Under the pieces are notes generated by a model that worked only from the letters and a program-made list of their open reading frames with translations, ran no database searches and was not told where the DNA came from. Position numbers and translations under genes: made by a program. Positions 8,024 through 15,981 of a DNA stretch of 64,000 bases are shown here, piece after piece; within the stretch, counting starts at the first letter, position 1, and each line of letters begins with the position of its first letter. Source of the stretch: Rhodospirillales bacterium (GTDB taxonomy: Bacteria > Pseudomonadota > Alphaproteobacteria > Micavibrionales > Micavibrionaceae); assembly GCA_023898785.1 (NCBI GenBank), contig CP060239.1, positions 1-64,000 of the forward strand, in the 5' to 3' direction.

Positions 8024-8518
8024 TTCAGGGAGGATTTGTTTTTCCGCCTGAATGTCCTGCAAATTGCGCTGCCCCCCTTACGGGAACGCAAGCAGGATAT
8101 ACCGGTTCTGGCCGGGCATTTTATTGAGCGCTTTTGCGTCAATGAAGGCGCTATTCCCAAAGACATATCGGAGGCTACAGAAAAACAACTTATAAATTAT
8201 GACTGGCCCGGCAATGTCCGACAGCTTGAAAACGTGATTAACCGCGCCATGGTCGTGAGCGATGGAAACGTGCTTAATGTTGAAAATTTGAGCGGACTGG
8301 TATCGGAAACGGAAACGCCATCTGCAAGCAGCAAAACCTCCAGAAATATCCGCATCATCTCGGATGATGGCGATTTTAAAAGCATCAATGAAATAGAACA
8401 GGAAGCCATGCAGATTGCTCTTGATCATTTCGATCACAACATTACTCAAGCCGCCAAAGTCCTTGGTATGGCCAAATCCACGTTTTACAAGAAAATGAAA
8501 AATGTCCAGAACAATTAG
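8024..8518 (+). pseudogene. sigma-54-dependent regulator, C-terminal fragment
   Basis: This is the end of an NtrC-type activator. It reads FREDLFFRLNVLQIALPPLR and ERKQDIPVLAGHF (late part of the sigma-54 AAA+ domain), then WPGNVRQLENVINRAMV, and a Fis-type helix-turn-helix (NITQAAKVLGMAKSTFYKKM). The Walker A, GAFTGA loop and Walker B parts are missing. It abuts, head to head, the receiver fragment on the other strand at about 8022. An internal ATG at 8036 could start a 160-residue product containing the DNA-binding domain, but no convincing ribosome-binding site is seen. Confidence 0.75.
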
Positions 8519-8640
8519 GCTCAGACCCTATTGATGATGGATTCACAAGATAAAGGATTTATGAGATTCACTTGCGGTGAAAGAAGATTTTATCATGAGT
8601 GAATTGTTTTGGTTATCGGAAGAGCAGCTATTCTGGCGAA
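8519..8640 (+). pseudogene. IS5-family left end and transposase N-terminal remnant
   Basis: A terminal-repeat-like GGCTCAGACCCTA (from 8519) is followed by an ATG at 8595 reading MSELFWLSEEQ, the N-terminus common in one IS5-family transposase group. Homology stops there. It may belong to the same element type as the C-terminal remnant at 5707-5862, now on opposite strands. Confidence 0.5.
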
Positions 8641-8669
8641 GCAACAACGCCAGAATGAAAAGCGCGAAG

Positions 8670-8704
8670 AAAAAAGAAGTCTGGGGGACAAGCCCCCAGA
8701 CTTC
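8670..8704 (-). terminator. strong intrinsic terminator, minus orientation, no gene behind it
   Basis: GAAGTCTGGGGG (8676-8687) and CCCCCAGACTTC (8693-8704) form a perfect 12-bp stem with a 5-nt loop. On the minus strand it is followed by a run of T (A's at 8670-8675). No minus-strand gene lies just upstream, so it is probably left from a deleted or inserted gene. Confidence 0.7.
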
Positions 8705-9080
8705 AGGCGTGTGTGGGGTTCCTAGTTACTCTGCCCACCAGTGCGGAACTAAACACTGGCTTCGATTATCACGCATCGCGGCACATTGGGGGAGGATTGA
8801 CCCGAAGTAAAAGGCCAAAAGCACCGCTCAAGCGCGTGATAATACTGTGGATGGCCAACTTTTGCGAAATTTCACAAACCGGCCATAAGCTTATTAACTT
8901 TATGCTCACCAACATACAGCCACACACGCTTTCAGGTGAATAATTTATATAATTAAATACATTTATTATGTAATTGAGGCACCTTGTAGCAAGCGTTATG
9001 AATAATGTCAAACAAAAAATCACACCCTATTCCAAAGAACACACCTATAAGCTAAGCTAGAACTCCAAGGAGAAAATTCA
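8705..9080. other. 376 bp with no recognisable gene
   Basis: I see no supportable coding region. Frames here lack ribosome-binding sites and family similarity. The last part (8940-9010) is A/T rich and would contain the promoter of the gene at 9081. The segment is probably remnant DNA from the insertion-sequence scar. Confidence 0.5.
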
Positions 9081-9461
9081 ATGTCTGACAATCACCCACT
9101 GGATGGCCAGTACAGAATCACCAGCACAACCAGCTATAAAGGCCCGCTGGAAAAGCGCAGCGACGGCGAAACGCGTATTAAAAACAGCCAAACACAACGC
9201 ACCGATGATGCTGGGTGCAAATGGACCAGCACATTTGAGATTTTAAATGACAACGAAGTAAAAATGATATCCTTGGCCGATCCATCCGAAGCCGCAATTG
9301 ATTTTCTGCTCACCGCCCCTGATGGATCACCATCGCGTAACCCCGTCACCTATAAAACTACCCTCAAACTGGCGCGCAAAGGCGATAAAATCCAGATGTC
9401 CGGTCAGATCGAATACGGCCACGATGTCGTCTTCCTGACCATGCGCAAAATCGGGGATTAG
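9081..9461 (+). CDS. hypothetical protein (126 aa)
   Basis: A soluble protein with a good ribosome-binding site (CAAGGAGAA) before ATG 9081. It has no signal peptide or membrane helix. The pattern of short alternating strands (YRITSTTSYKG, KWTSTFEILND, KMISLADPSE, QMSGQIEYGHDVVFLTMRK) suggests a beta-barrel or lipocalin-like fold, but I cannot name a family. Its end overlaps the convergent CtlX-like gene by 4 bases. Confidence 0.65.
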   Translation: MSDNHPLDGQYRITSTTSYKGPLEKRSDGETRIKNSQTQRTDDAGCKWTSTFEILNDNEVKMISLADPSEAAIDFLLTAPDGSPSRNPVTYKTTLKLARKGDKIQMSGQIEYGHDVVFLTMRKIGD

Positions 9462-10363
9462 AGAAGCTCCGCCAGCATACAGCGCGCAGACCCGCCACCA
9501 TAACGCTCTAGCGTCGGCAGTGGACTATAAATCAACCTGGAAAAATGTTGATGACATTTTTCCAGCTGGTCCTCTTCAAGCGCTTGCAAAGCTTTTTCCG
9601 AAAGCACCAGCATCTTTTGTCCCCCATGCCCAACGACCTCCAGCGCATTCCCACAAAACGTACGTAGTTGATCATTACTAAACTCAATCACCTGATGTGT
9701 GTCGAGCAAAGACGACACAATGCGCCTCCGGTCTTCTTCAACAATACATTCGCTACAAATACCAGCCAGCGTGCTGCCAATCCACATCACACAATCCGTG
9801 TGATACACCGGTATACCTGTGTGGCTATGCGTTTCAAAGAAATCGATTTCATAGCCTATATGATCTGCCCATTTACGTGCCAACCCCTCATCAGTTCGCG
9901 CCGACAACGCCGCATAAGCGCGTCTGTTCACCCGGTCAGAAACAATGCTGGCTGTACTTTCCAGCGCCAGACCAAATTCTTCATATTCTGTCCAGTCAAT
10001 TACATCCGGATAAATCTTTGTCAGCAGGGCAATAATGTCTTCACTACGTTCATCCTGACGGTTTTTATTGAGCATTGGACACAACATCAAACGCCCATCA
10101 GGAAATGAAAAAAACCAGTTCGGAAACACCATGTCCGGACATTGCGGCAACGCCTTGGCTGTCGTAATTTTCACACCGCTTTCCACCAGCTTGTCATGCA
10201 ACTCCCGAAACTCACGCAAAGCCCGCGCGCTAGTCACTTCAACCGGCTCATGATCATCAACCTGATACGCGTTGGTTTCCATCGTCTCAGGATTGGCGTA
10301 AAAATCGGCAGGTTCAATCATCAACAAATGATTGGAGGATTGGGAAAAAGAATGTGCATCCAT
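9458..10363 (-). CDS. CtlX-like amidinohydrolase (guanidino-group-modifying superfamily)
   Basis: This 301-residue protein of the arginine-deiminase/amidinotransferase fold is closest to the citrulline-utilisation hydrolase CtlX group. Recognisable sites are MIEPADFYANPET (family N-terminus), PDMVFPNWFF (76-85), LESTASIVSDR with Glu135, VYHTDCVM with His188, and the catalytic Cys295 in GGSARCMLAEL. It probably hydrolyses a ureido or guanidino substrate in the cytoplasm, but the substrate is unproven. I chose ATG 10363; a longer frame reaches 10420 and a shorter start exists at the MIEP methionine. No arginine or citrulline genes are adjacent. Confidence 0.8.
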   Translation of the reverse strand: MDAHSFSQSSNHLLMIEPADFYANPETMETNAYQVDDHEPVEVTSARALREFRELHDKLVESGVKITTAKALPQCPDMVFPNWFFSFPDGRLMLCPMLNKNRQDERSEDIIALLTKIYPDVIDWTEYEEFGLALESTASIVSDRVNRRAYAALSARTDEGLARKWADHIGYEIDFFETHSHTGIPVYHTDCVMWIGSTLAGICSECIVEEDRRRIVSSLLDTHQVIEFSNDQLRTFCGNALEVVGHGGQKMLVLSEKALQALEEDQLEKCHQHFSRLIYSPLPTLERYGGGSARCMLAELL

Positions 10364-10495
10364 GATACAAACCAAACTTGCAGGGGGAAAGAAGCCTAAA
10401 AGGCCTTCAGGCACAAACAAGTATGCCCGATTGGGAGATATTTTACATCCCCAATTAGATAATTTCTTTAGATAAACGCCAACTTTTTGAACTAA

Positions 10496-10807
10496 TCAGG
10501 CCAATTCGACCGGTAAACGTGTACCGATTTTTCCTTCAATCAGACCTATAGCCTTTTGCGTCATCGGCGCAACATAACCGGCCTTGGTCAAATTATACTC
10601 GCGCTGCGCCAGATAAGAAGCCCCGACAACAAACATTTCACATGTCTCTGCACGCTCATCATCTTCCCTCAAAAAGAAAACAGCACGATACCCCAAGGGA
10701 TCCTCATGCACATCACAAGGTTCAACAGAGACCTGACGAATATTTTTCTCCCAGTTTTTGGAAGAAAAAGGATTCTTAAGCAACGCTGTAGCATGAACAT
10801 GGTCCAT
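10496..10807 (-). CDS. hypothetical protein (103 aa)
   Basis: A small soluble protein. The ATG at 10807 has GGGGAT about 7 bases upstream; a TTG at 10822 with AAGGAA upstream is an alternative. The sequence has an acidic central part (EPCDVHEDP, REDDERAETCEM) and a C-terminal helix (TQKAIGLIEGKIGTRL). No family is recognised. It is flanked by the CtlX-like and CheD-like genes on the same strand, with AT-rich spacing that suggests its own promoter. Confidence 0.5.
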   Translation of the reverse strand: MDHVHATALLKNPFSSKNWEKNIRQVSVEPCDVHEDPLGYRAVFFLREDDERAETCEMFVVGASYLAQREYNLTKAGYVAPMTQKAIGLIEGKIGTRLPVELA

Positions 10808-10937
10808 AGCCAAAATCCCCAAATAAATTCCTTATACTTATAAGAGATGAATAATTTATGCAAAAAATGAGGGGAAGTCAAGAAAAAACTAAAAAAATCA
10901 TTATATTACAATACACTAAACAAACAAAAGTTATAAC

Positions 10938-11588
10938 TTATGTATCAATTGTGATTTTTTTATTAAAATCAGATTCTGCAAGATGCAGGTTATCAAAGTC
11001 ATCTTTTCGCTTCAACAAGCGCCGAACTGCACGCCCCGTAGCTGGAAAAAAATGAACACGGCGAATAAAGGGCCCGCCAATATCAGCATTCAAAACCTGC
11101 AAACCTTTACGAAAAATATACTCTTGCACAAAAACAGTATTTTTGAGTCCGCGCTCCTCCGGATCATCGCCCTCACTGCTTCCTCCAAAAAGTCGAATGC
11201 GTATGCGGTTTTTCGCCGCACCCCGGCGCTTTAATTCACCGATGCACTTCTCAATCGGTTCAAAAGCCTTTAAAACAAGGTCCCGATCCGCTTGCTCTAA
11301 AAAAGGAAAATGCTCAAGCACGGCATCGGGCAACATAACATACCCCATCGCCCCAACTTTAAGCTCTGGGTCATAAATCGCCAATAACACTCCTGAACCA
11401 ACAGTGGCAACCAGCATTTCATCCTTGCGCACCGTACAATTTGCGCTACCCGGCTCGACATAGAGCGCTACCGCATCAAACTGCGCATTGAAATAAGCAT
11501 CCTGATCTCGTGTTAAACGACGCTCTTGCCGCACTTCATATGAAGAAGATGTTGCTTCAGGCGTTTCAGATGAAATTCGATCACTCAT
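10938..11588 (-). CDS. CheD-like protein lacking catalytic residues
   Basis: This 216-residue protein aligns over its core with CheD, the chemoreceptor glutamine deamidase. Matching blocks are ATVGSGVLLAIYDPELKVGAM (about 61-81), VMLPDAV, RIRIRLFGGSS, and VLNADIGGPFIRRVHFFPATGR. In active CheD the motifs are GSC and MNH, with Cys and His 17 residues apart. Here they are GSG (Gly66) and MGY (Tyr83), exactly 17 apart, so both catalytic residues are gone. It has a 40-residue N-terminal extension and a basic tail. It may act as a binding partner of receptors or of CheC-type phosphatases rather than as an enzyme. No chemotaxis genes are adjacent. Confidence 0.75.
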   Translation of the reverse strand: MSDRISSETPEATSSSYEVRQERRLTRDQDAYFNAQFDAVALYVEPGSANCTVRKDEMLVATVGSGVLLAIYDPELKVGAMGYVMLPDAVLEHFPFLEQADRDLVLKAFEPIEKCIGELKRRGAAKNRIRIRLFGGSSEGDDPEERGLKNTVFVQEYIFRKGLQVLNADIGGPFIRRVHFFPATGRAVRRLLKRKDDFDNLHLAESDFNKKITIDT

Positions 11589-11640
11589 GCAAACATTATA
11601 ACGGGAAAGTTAAAAGAAAGTATTACCAAAAATGCCTGAT

Positions 11641-12687
11641 TCAGGCTCTTTTCTTTATACCTTTATTTTCCTCGCAATACCATTGATAGGTTCGAGAAAG
11701 CCCCTCCTGAAAAGTAGTTTTTGGCGTCCAGCCTGCATTTCGAATGCAAGACGAATCCATTAATTTGCGATGCGCCCCGTCCGGCTTACTGCTATCAAAT
11801 GCAATACGCCCCGTAAAGCCAACAGTTTCAGAGATTATCACTGCCAACTCACGGATGCTAATATCCTCTCCCACACCAATATTCACCGGCATGGTGCCAG
11901 AATAGTTTTTGAGCAGAAACACAAGACCATCAGCCAAATCATCAACATAAAGAAACTCGCGCAAAGGCGTTCCACTCCCCCAGACCTCAAAAATATCCGC
12001 TCCGATCTCTTTAGCCGCATGCGCCTTCATCATCAACGCCGGAATGACATGCGAACCCTGTTCATCAAACGTATCGCCCGGCCCATAAAGGTTACACGGC
12101 ATAGCAGAGATAAAATCGCGCCCATACTGCTCGCGATAAGCCTGGCACAACTTTATCCCTGCAATTTTAGCCACCGCATACGCTTCATTGGTCGGCTCCA
12201 GCGCACCCGTAAGCAGCGCATCCTCACCAATCGGCTGCGCCGCCTCTTTTGGATAAATACATGACGAACCCAAAAACAACAACTTCTCCACGCCCGCCTC
12301 ATGGGCCGCATGAATAATATTGGCCTCAATCATCATATTATCGTAGAGAAAATCCGCCGGATAAGTGCTATTCGCTAAAATCCCGCCAACCTTCGCCGCC
12401 GCAATAATCACAACATCCGGTTTATTCTGAACAATCCACGCCCGCGTTGCCGCCTGATCACGTAAATCAAGCCCCTCCCGGCTGACGGTCAAAATCTCAC
12501 AATCCTCAGATCGCAACCGCACCACGAGCGCAGCCCCAACCATGCCGCCATGCCCAGCCACCCAGACCCGTTTGCCGCTCAAATCATACGGCGCCTCTAA
12601 CCAGCCATCGACCATGCCGCCATGCCCAGCCACCCAGACCCGTTTGCCGCTCAAATCATACGGCGCCTCTAACCAGCCATCGACCAT
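11641..12687 (-). CDS. fcl: GDP-L-fucose synthase with duplicated N-terminus
   Basis: This short-chain dehydrogenase of 348 residues converts GDP-4-keto-6-deoxymannose to GDP-L-fucose with NADPH. The Rossmann glycine motif VAGHGGMVG, LGSSCIYP and the YAVAK (YxxxK) catalytic pair are present. The first 24 residues are exactly repeated in tandem (72 bp), so the protein starts with an extra beta-strand and a second GHGG motif before the real one. Without the repeat it would be 324 residues, a normal length. It overlaps the end of gmd by 19 bases, as in a coupled operon. Initiation could also occur at the second copy (Met25). Confidence 0.9.
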   Translation of the reverse strand: MVDGWLEAPYDLSGKRVWVAGHGGMVDGWLEAPYDLSGKRVWVAGHGGMVGAALVVRLRSEDCEILTVSREGLDLRDQAATRAWIVQNKPDVVIIAAAKVGGILANSTYPADFLYDNMMIEANIIHAAHEAGVEKLLFLGSSCIYPKEAAQPIGEDALLTGALEPTNEAYAVAKIAGIKLCQAYREQYGRDFISAMPCNLYGPGDTFDEQGSHVIPALMMKAHAAKEIGADIFEVWGSGTPLREFLYVDDLADGLVFLLKNYSGTMPVNIGVGEDISIRELAVIISETVGFTGRIAFDSSKPDGAHRKLMDSSCIRNAGWTPKTTFQEGLSRTYQWYCEENKGIKKRA

Positions 12688-12692
12688 GCCGC
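12539..12692. repeat. 72-bp tandem duplication (about 2.1 copies)
   Basis: Units 12541-12612 and 12613-12684 look identical, with a partial third (to 12692). The length is a multiple of three, so fcl stays in frame. The repeat spans the end of gmd and the start of fcl. Two identical copies suggest a recent event or an assembly artefact. Confidence 0.95.
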
Positions 12693-13736
12693 GCCCCCAT
12701 CAAGGTGTAAAGCTGCGCGGTCCGCATTCACCATCGCCGCAACCAGCCCTTCAAACGTCGTTTTAGGAGTCCATCCCAAAACGTCGCGCGCCTTGGCCGC
12801 ATCGCCCAGTAAATGATGCACTTCGGAAGGACGGAATAACTGACGATCAACCTCAATCAAAACCCGCCCGCTTTTCACCTCCACGCCTTTTTCATCTACG
12901 CCTGCGCCGCGCCATTCAAGCGATATACCCACATGCGCAAAAGCCGCCTGAGCAAACTCACGTACGCTATGCGCCTCCCCTGTCGCCAATACATAATCAT
13001 CCGGAGCGCCGCGCTGTAAAATCGCCCACATCCCGGCAACAAAATCGCGTGCATCGCCCCAATCCCGAATGGAATCCAGATTACCCAGCCGAAGCACATC
13101 ATTGCTCCCCGCCTCAACTGCCGCAACCGCCTTGGTGATCTTGCGAGTAACAAAATCCTCCCCGCGCAACGGACTTTCATGATTAAACAAGATACCGTTA
13201 GCCACATACATGCCGTAGGACTCGCGATAGCTCTTACCCAAATGATACGCCGCCAGCTTTGCCACGCCATAAGGGCTGCACGGCTCCATTTTCGTATCTT
13301 CATTTTGCGGCGCGCGCGCCTTCCCAAACATTTCCGAAGATGACGCCTGATAAACCCGCGTATAATTCTCCAGCCCGTTTACCCGTACCGCATCCAGAAT
13401 ATTGAGCGTCCCGGCAGTATTAATCTGCAAAGTCGAGGCCGGCGTTTCAAAGCTCACCTGAACTTGCGACAGCCCTGCCAGATTATAAATCTCATCCGGA
13501 CGAATTTCGCGAATCAGCAAATTAAGGTTATTCGCATCCGTCACATCTCCCATATGCAAGCTGACATCGTCACTCACCAACCCCAAAACATCAAGCCGCG
13601 AAAGCCCCTCAATCGGATCGCTATAACTGTCCCAGCGCACCAAACCATGCACACTATACCCTTTCTCGCGCAAAAATTGCGCCAAATATGCCCCGTCTTG
13701 TCCGGCAATTCCTGTAATAAAGGCTGTTTTTGTCAT
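12669..13736 (-). CDS. gmd: GDP-mannose 4,6-dehydratase
   Basis: This 355-residue enzyme makes GDP-4-keto-6-deoxymannose, the substrate of the following fcl gene. Seen: the N-terminal TAFITGIAGQDGAYLAQFL with the glycine motif, NLAGLSQVQVSFETP, SSSEMFGK, SPYGVAKLAAYH with the YxxxK pair, and the NHESPLRGEDFVTRKIT block typical of Gmd. I chose ATG 13736 (MTKTAFITG); the frame upstream to 13784 is not conserved in the family. It precedes fcl in a two-gene unit that supplies GDP-fucose or related sugars for surface polysaccharide. Confidence 0.95.
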   Translation of the reverse strand: MTKTAFITGIAGQDGAYLAQFLREKGYSVHGLVRWDSYSDPIEGLSRLDVLGLVSDDVSLHMGDVTDANNLNLLIREIRPDEIYNLAGLSQVQVSFETPASTLQINTAGTLNILDAVRVNGLENYTRVYQASSSEMFGKARAPQNEDTKMEPCSPYGVAKLAAYHLGKSYRESYGMYVANGILFNHESPLRGEDFVTRKITKAVAAVEAGSNDVLRLGNLDSIRDWGDARDFVAGMWAILQRGAPDDYVLATGEAHSVREFAQAAFAHVGISLEWRGAGVDEKGVEVKSGRVLIEVDRQLFRPSEVHHLLGDAAKARDVLGWTPKTTFEGLVAAMVNADRAALHLDGGAAWSMAG

Positions 13737-13820
13737 TCTTACGTATGGCCTCAACGCATAATTACGTATGCATAAAAAATGCACGAAATCCTAAGCTTAA
13801 GCAAAGACTTTATGAAAGAT

Positions 13821-14840
13821 TTAAACGCTGGCGCGTGGATTACGGGCCTGAAACAATCCGACGATCAGCATGAACAATGATTTGCGCTTTGCAAATTCAG
13901 GCACTGGGTGGTCCGCATCACCTTCACGGCCAAACGGCACCGGCTCAAAGTCCGTCTGCAAGCGCTGCTTCATCTTGTTTGTCAGAAAAGGCCACAAGAT
14001 CTGATAGGTGAATTTTTCCGGCATATAATCCCCCATCCCGATATCGGCAGATGGCCGGTATGAATGATTATAAAACGTTCCGAAAATCTGATCCCAGATC
14101 ATCAAATTCTCGCCGTAATTTCGGTTCCCCTCATACAAAAGCCGGCTATGATGCCAGCGATGCAGGCCTGGCGTGTTGAAAATATAGTTCAGCAGCCCGA
14201 ACCGCATCTCGACATTGCAATGGGTCAGCATGCCAATAAACGCGGTAATTGCGCTCAGCCATTTTACTACCTCCATCGGCGCGCCCAGCGCCAGCAAAAT
14301 CCAGAGCCCCAACACAATACTGATCAGACTGTCAACAAAATGGAACCGGCCGGTATTCAAAAACCACAGCTTGGTGACGCTGTGATGAACGGCATGAAAC
14401 CGCCACATCCACGAAATTTCATGCGCCAGACGGTGCGCCCAGTACAAACCGAATTCCGCAGTTGTCATCCCTAAAAACACTTGTGTCCAAAGCGGCCAGT
14501 TCCGCGGCCATATACCGTACGCTGGCCCGGCCTCGGCCACTGGCGTTATATAATCGGCCAGCCCGATCACCCCGCTAAACAGGAAGAGTAACTGCACACT
14601 GCCTTTCGAGCTGATCGTATGCAGGATCGAGGCCGTATTCTGCCCATCGGGTTTCAGCCATTCGCGCTCATACGGCATCCATTTTTCCAGAAAAAACAGC
14701 GACAAAATCAAAAACACATAGGCAATATTGAAATACAGCACTGGCGCATCATGCGAAAAGCCGTATCCCGCCACGCTCATACAAATGACAAACAATGCCG
14801 GCCACAAAGCCCAGGATAAATAATATTTAATGTTTTCCAT
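13821..14840 (-). CDS. sterol desaturase / fatty acid hydroxylase family membrane protein
   Basis: This integral membrane di-iron enzyme has 339 residues. Several transmembrane segments surround the histidine clusters HRLAHE, FHAVHHS and LHRWHHS, which bind the diiron centre in the family (PF04116). It probably hydroxylates or desaturates a lipid; the substrate is unknown. Start ATG 14840 follows GGAGATTG. The open frame extends to 14993 only because it reads through a palindromic repeat (14859-14944), so that extension is rejected. It lies between the nucleotide-sugar genes on the same strand. Confidence 0.85.
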   Translation of the reverse strand: MENIKYYLSWALWPALFVICMSVAGYGFSHDAPVLYFNIAYVFLILSLFFLEKWMPYEREWLKPDGQNTASILHTISSKGSVQLLFLFSGVIGLADYITPVAEAGPAYGIWPRNWPLWTQVFLGMTTAEFGLYWAHRLAHEISWMWRFHAVHHSVTKLWFLNTGRFHFVDSLISIVLGLWILLALGAPMEVVKWLSAITAFIGMLTHCNVEMRFGLLNYIFNTPGLHRWHHSRLLYEGNRNYGENLMIWDQIFGTFYNHSYRPSADIGMGDYMPEKFTYQILWPFLTNKMKQRLQTDFEPVPFGREGDADHPVPEFAKRKSLFMLIVGLFQARNPRASV

Positions 14841-14858
14841 GCTCAATCTCCATTTAAT

Positions 14859-14944
14859 GTCATTGCGAGGAGTAAGACCGACGCAACAATCCATCCCTGA
14901 AACAATTACAATAGATGGATTGCTTCGCTCACGCTCGCAATGAC
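14859..14944. repeat. REP-like palindromic element
   Basis: A long imperfect inverted repeat: GTCATTGCGAGGAGTAAG at the left and the complement of GTCATTGCGAGCGTGAGCG at the right. The inner arms include CAATCCATC / GATGGATTG. Similar dispersed elements with this core are known in many alphaproteobacteria. Its right arm overlaps the last codons and stop of the epimerase gene at 14929, and its left arm lies in the leader of the hydroxylase gene. Confidence 0.8.
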
Positions 14945-15969
14945 GCAGCGGCCTCATCGCCGATGCTGTAATAACTTTTATACCAATCGACAAACCGCTT
15001 TAACCCCTCGGCCAAAGACGTTTCCGGTTTAAAACCGATCACCTCTTCCAGCCCCTTCACATCGGCATAGGTCGCATAAACATCACCGGGCTGCATCGGC
15101 ATAAAATTCTTCTCGGCGTGTTGTCCTGTTTCTGCTTCCAAAATATGGATCATATCCATCAATTGCTCAGGATGATTATGTCCAATATTATATAAACGAT
15201 ACGGCGCGTTACTAAATGATGGGTCTGGTTTTTTTGAATCCCAACTTGCGTCTTGTTCAGGCACATGATCAAGCAGCTTCATCATCGCTGCGGTAATATC
15301 ATCAATATAGGTGAAATCGCGCATCATATCGCCGTCATTATAAACATCGATCGGCTTGCCCTCATAAATCGCCTTCGTAAATTTAAAATACGCCATATCC
15401 GGACGCCCCCACGGCCCGTACACGGTAAAAAACCGCAAACCCGTACACGGGATGCCGTAAAGATGCGCATAGGAATGCGCCATTAACTCACCTGCTTTCT
15501 TTGTCGCCGCATACAAACTGATCGGATGATCGACATTGTCAGAAACCGCGAACGGCACCTTCGTATTCGCCCCGTAAACCGAAGACGATGAAGCAAAAAT
15601 CAAATGCTCCACACCGCTGTGGCGGCAGCCCTCCAGCACATTCACAAACCCCTGCAAATTCGAATCGACATAGGCATGCGGATGATCGAGCGAATAACGC
15701 ACACCGGCTTGGGCCGCCAGATTGACAACAATCTGCGGCTTTTCCGCCTCAAACAACGCCGTCATAGCCTCACGATCCGCCAGATCAAGCTGCTGAAAGG
15801 TAAAACCGCTTTGCCCCTCAAGTTCGGCCAATCGCGCATGTTTCAGCGCAACATCGTAATAATCATTCAGATTATCAACCCCGAGCACTTTATGCCCAGT
15901 CGCCAGCAATTCTTTGGTAAAGGCATGCCCAATGAAACCAGTCGCCCCTGTCACAAGTATCTTTTTCAT
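14929..15969 (-). CDS. UDP-sugar 4-epimerase (UDP-glucuronate epimerase type)
   Basis: This extended short-chain dehydrogenase has 346 residues. It shows the NAD motif GATGFIG, SSSSVYG, the YAATK catalytic pair and the conserved LRFFTVYGPWGRPDMAYFKF block typical of UDP-glucuronate 4-epimerases (LspL/CapI type). It interconverts UDP-glucuronate and UDP-galacturonate for envelope polysaccharides. The last codons (ASLRA-stop) are encoded by the REP-like element, so the natural C-terminus has been replaced or extended by a few residues. The gene is upstream of the hydroxylase on the same strand and follows sua5 after a 12-bp gap. Confidence 0.88.
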   Translation of the reverse strand: MKKILVTGATGFIGHAFTKELLATGHKVLGVDNLNDYYDVALKHARLAELEGQSGFTFQQLDLADREAMTALFEAEKPQIVVNLAAQAGVRYSLDHPHAYVDSNLQGFVNVLEGCRHSGVEHLIFASSSSVYGANTKVPFAVSDNVDHPISLYAATKKAGELMAHSYAHLYGIPCTGLRFFTVYGPWGRPDMAYFKFTKAIYEGKPIDVYNDGDMMRDFTYIDDITAAMMKLLDHVPEQDASWDSKKPDPSFSNAPYRLYNIGHNHPEQLMDMIHILEAETGQHAEKNFMPMQPGDVYATYADVKGLEEVIGFKPETSLAEGLKRFVDWYKSYYSIGDEAAASLRA

Positions 15970-15981
15970 TGGCCTATCCTA

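Noticed and set aside
14841..14993. N-terminal extension of the hydroxylase
   Set aside because: The extra residues are translated REP-like repeat; a better ribosome-binding site and conserved start lie at 14840.
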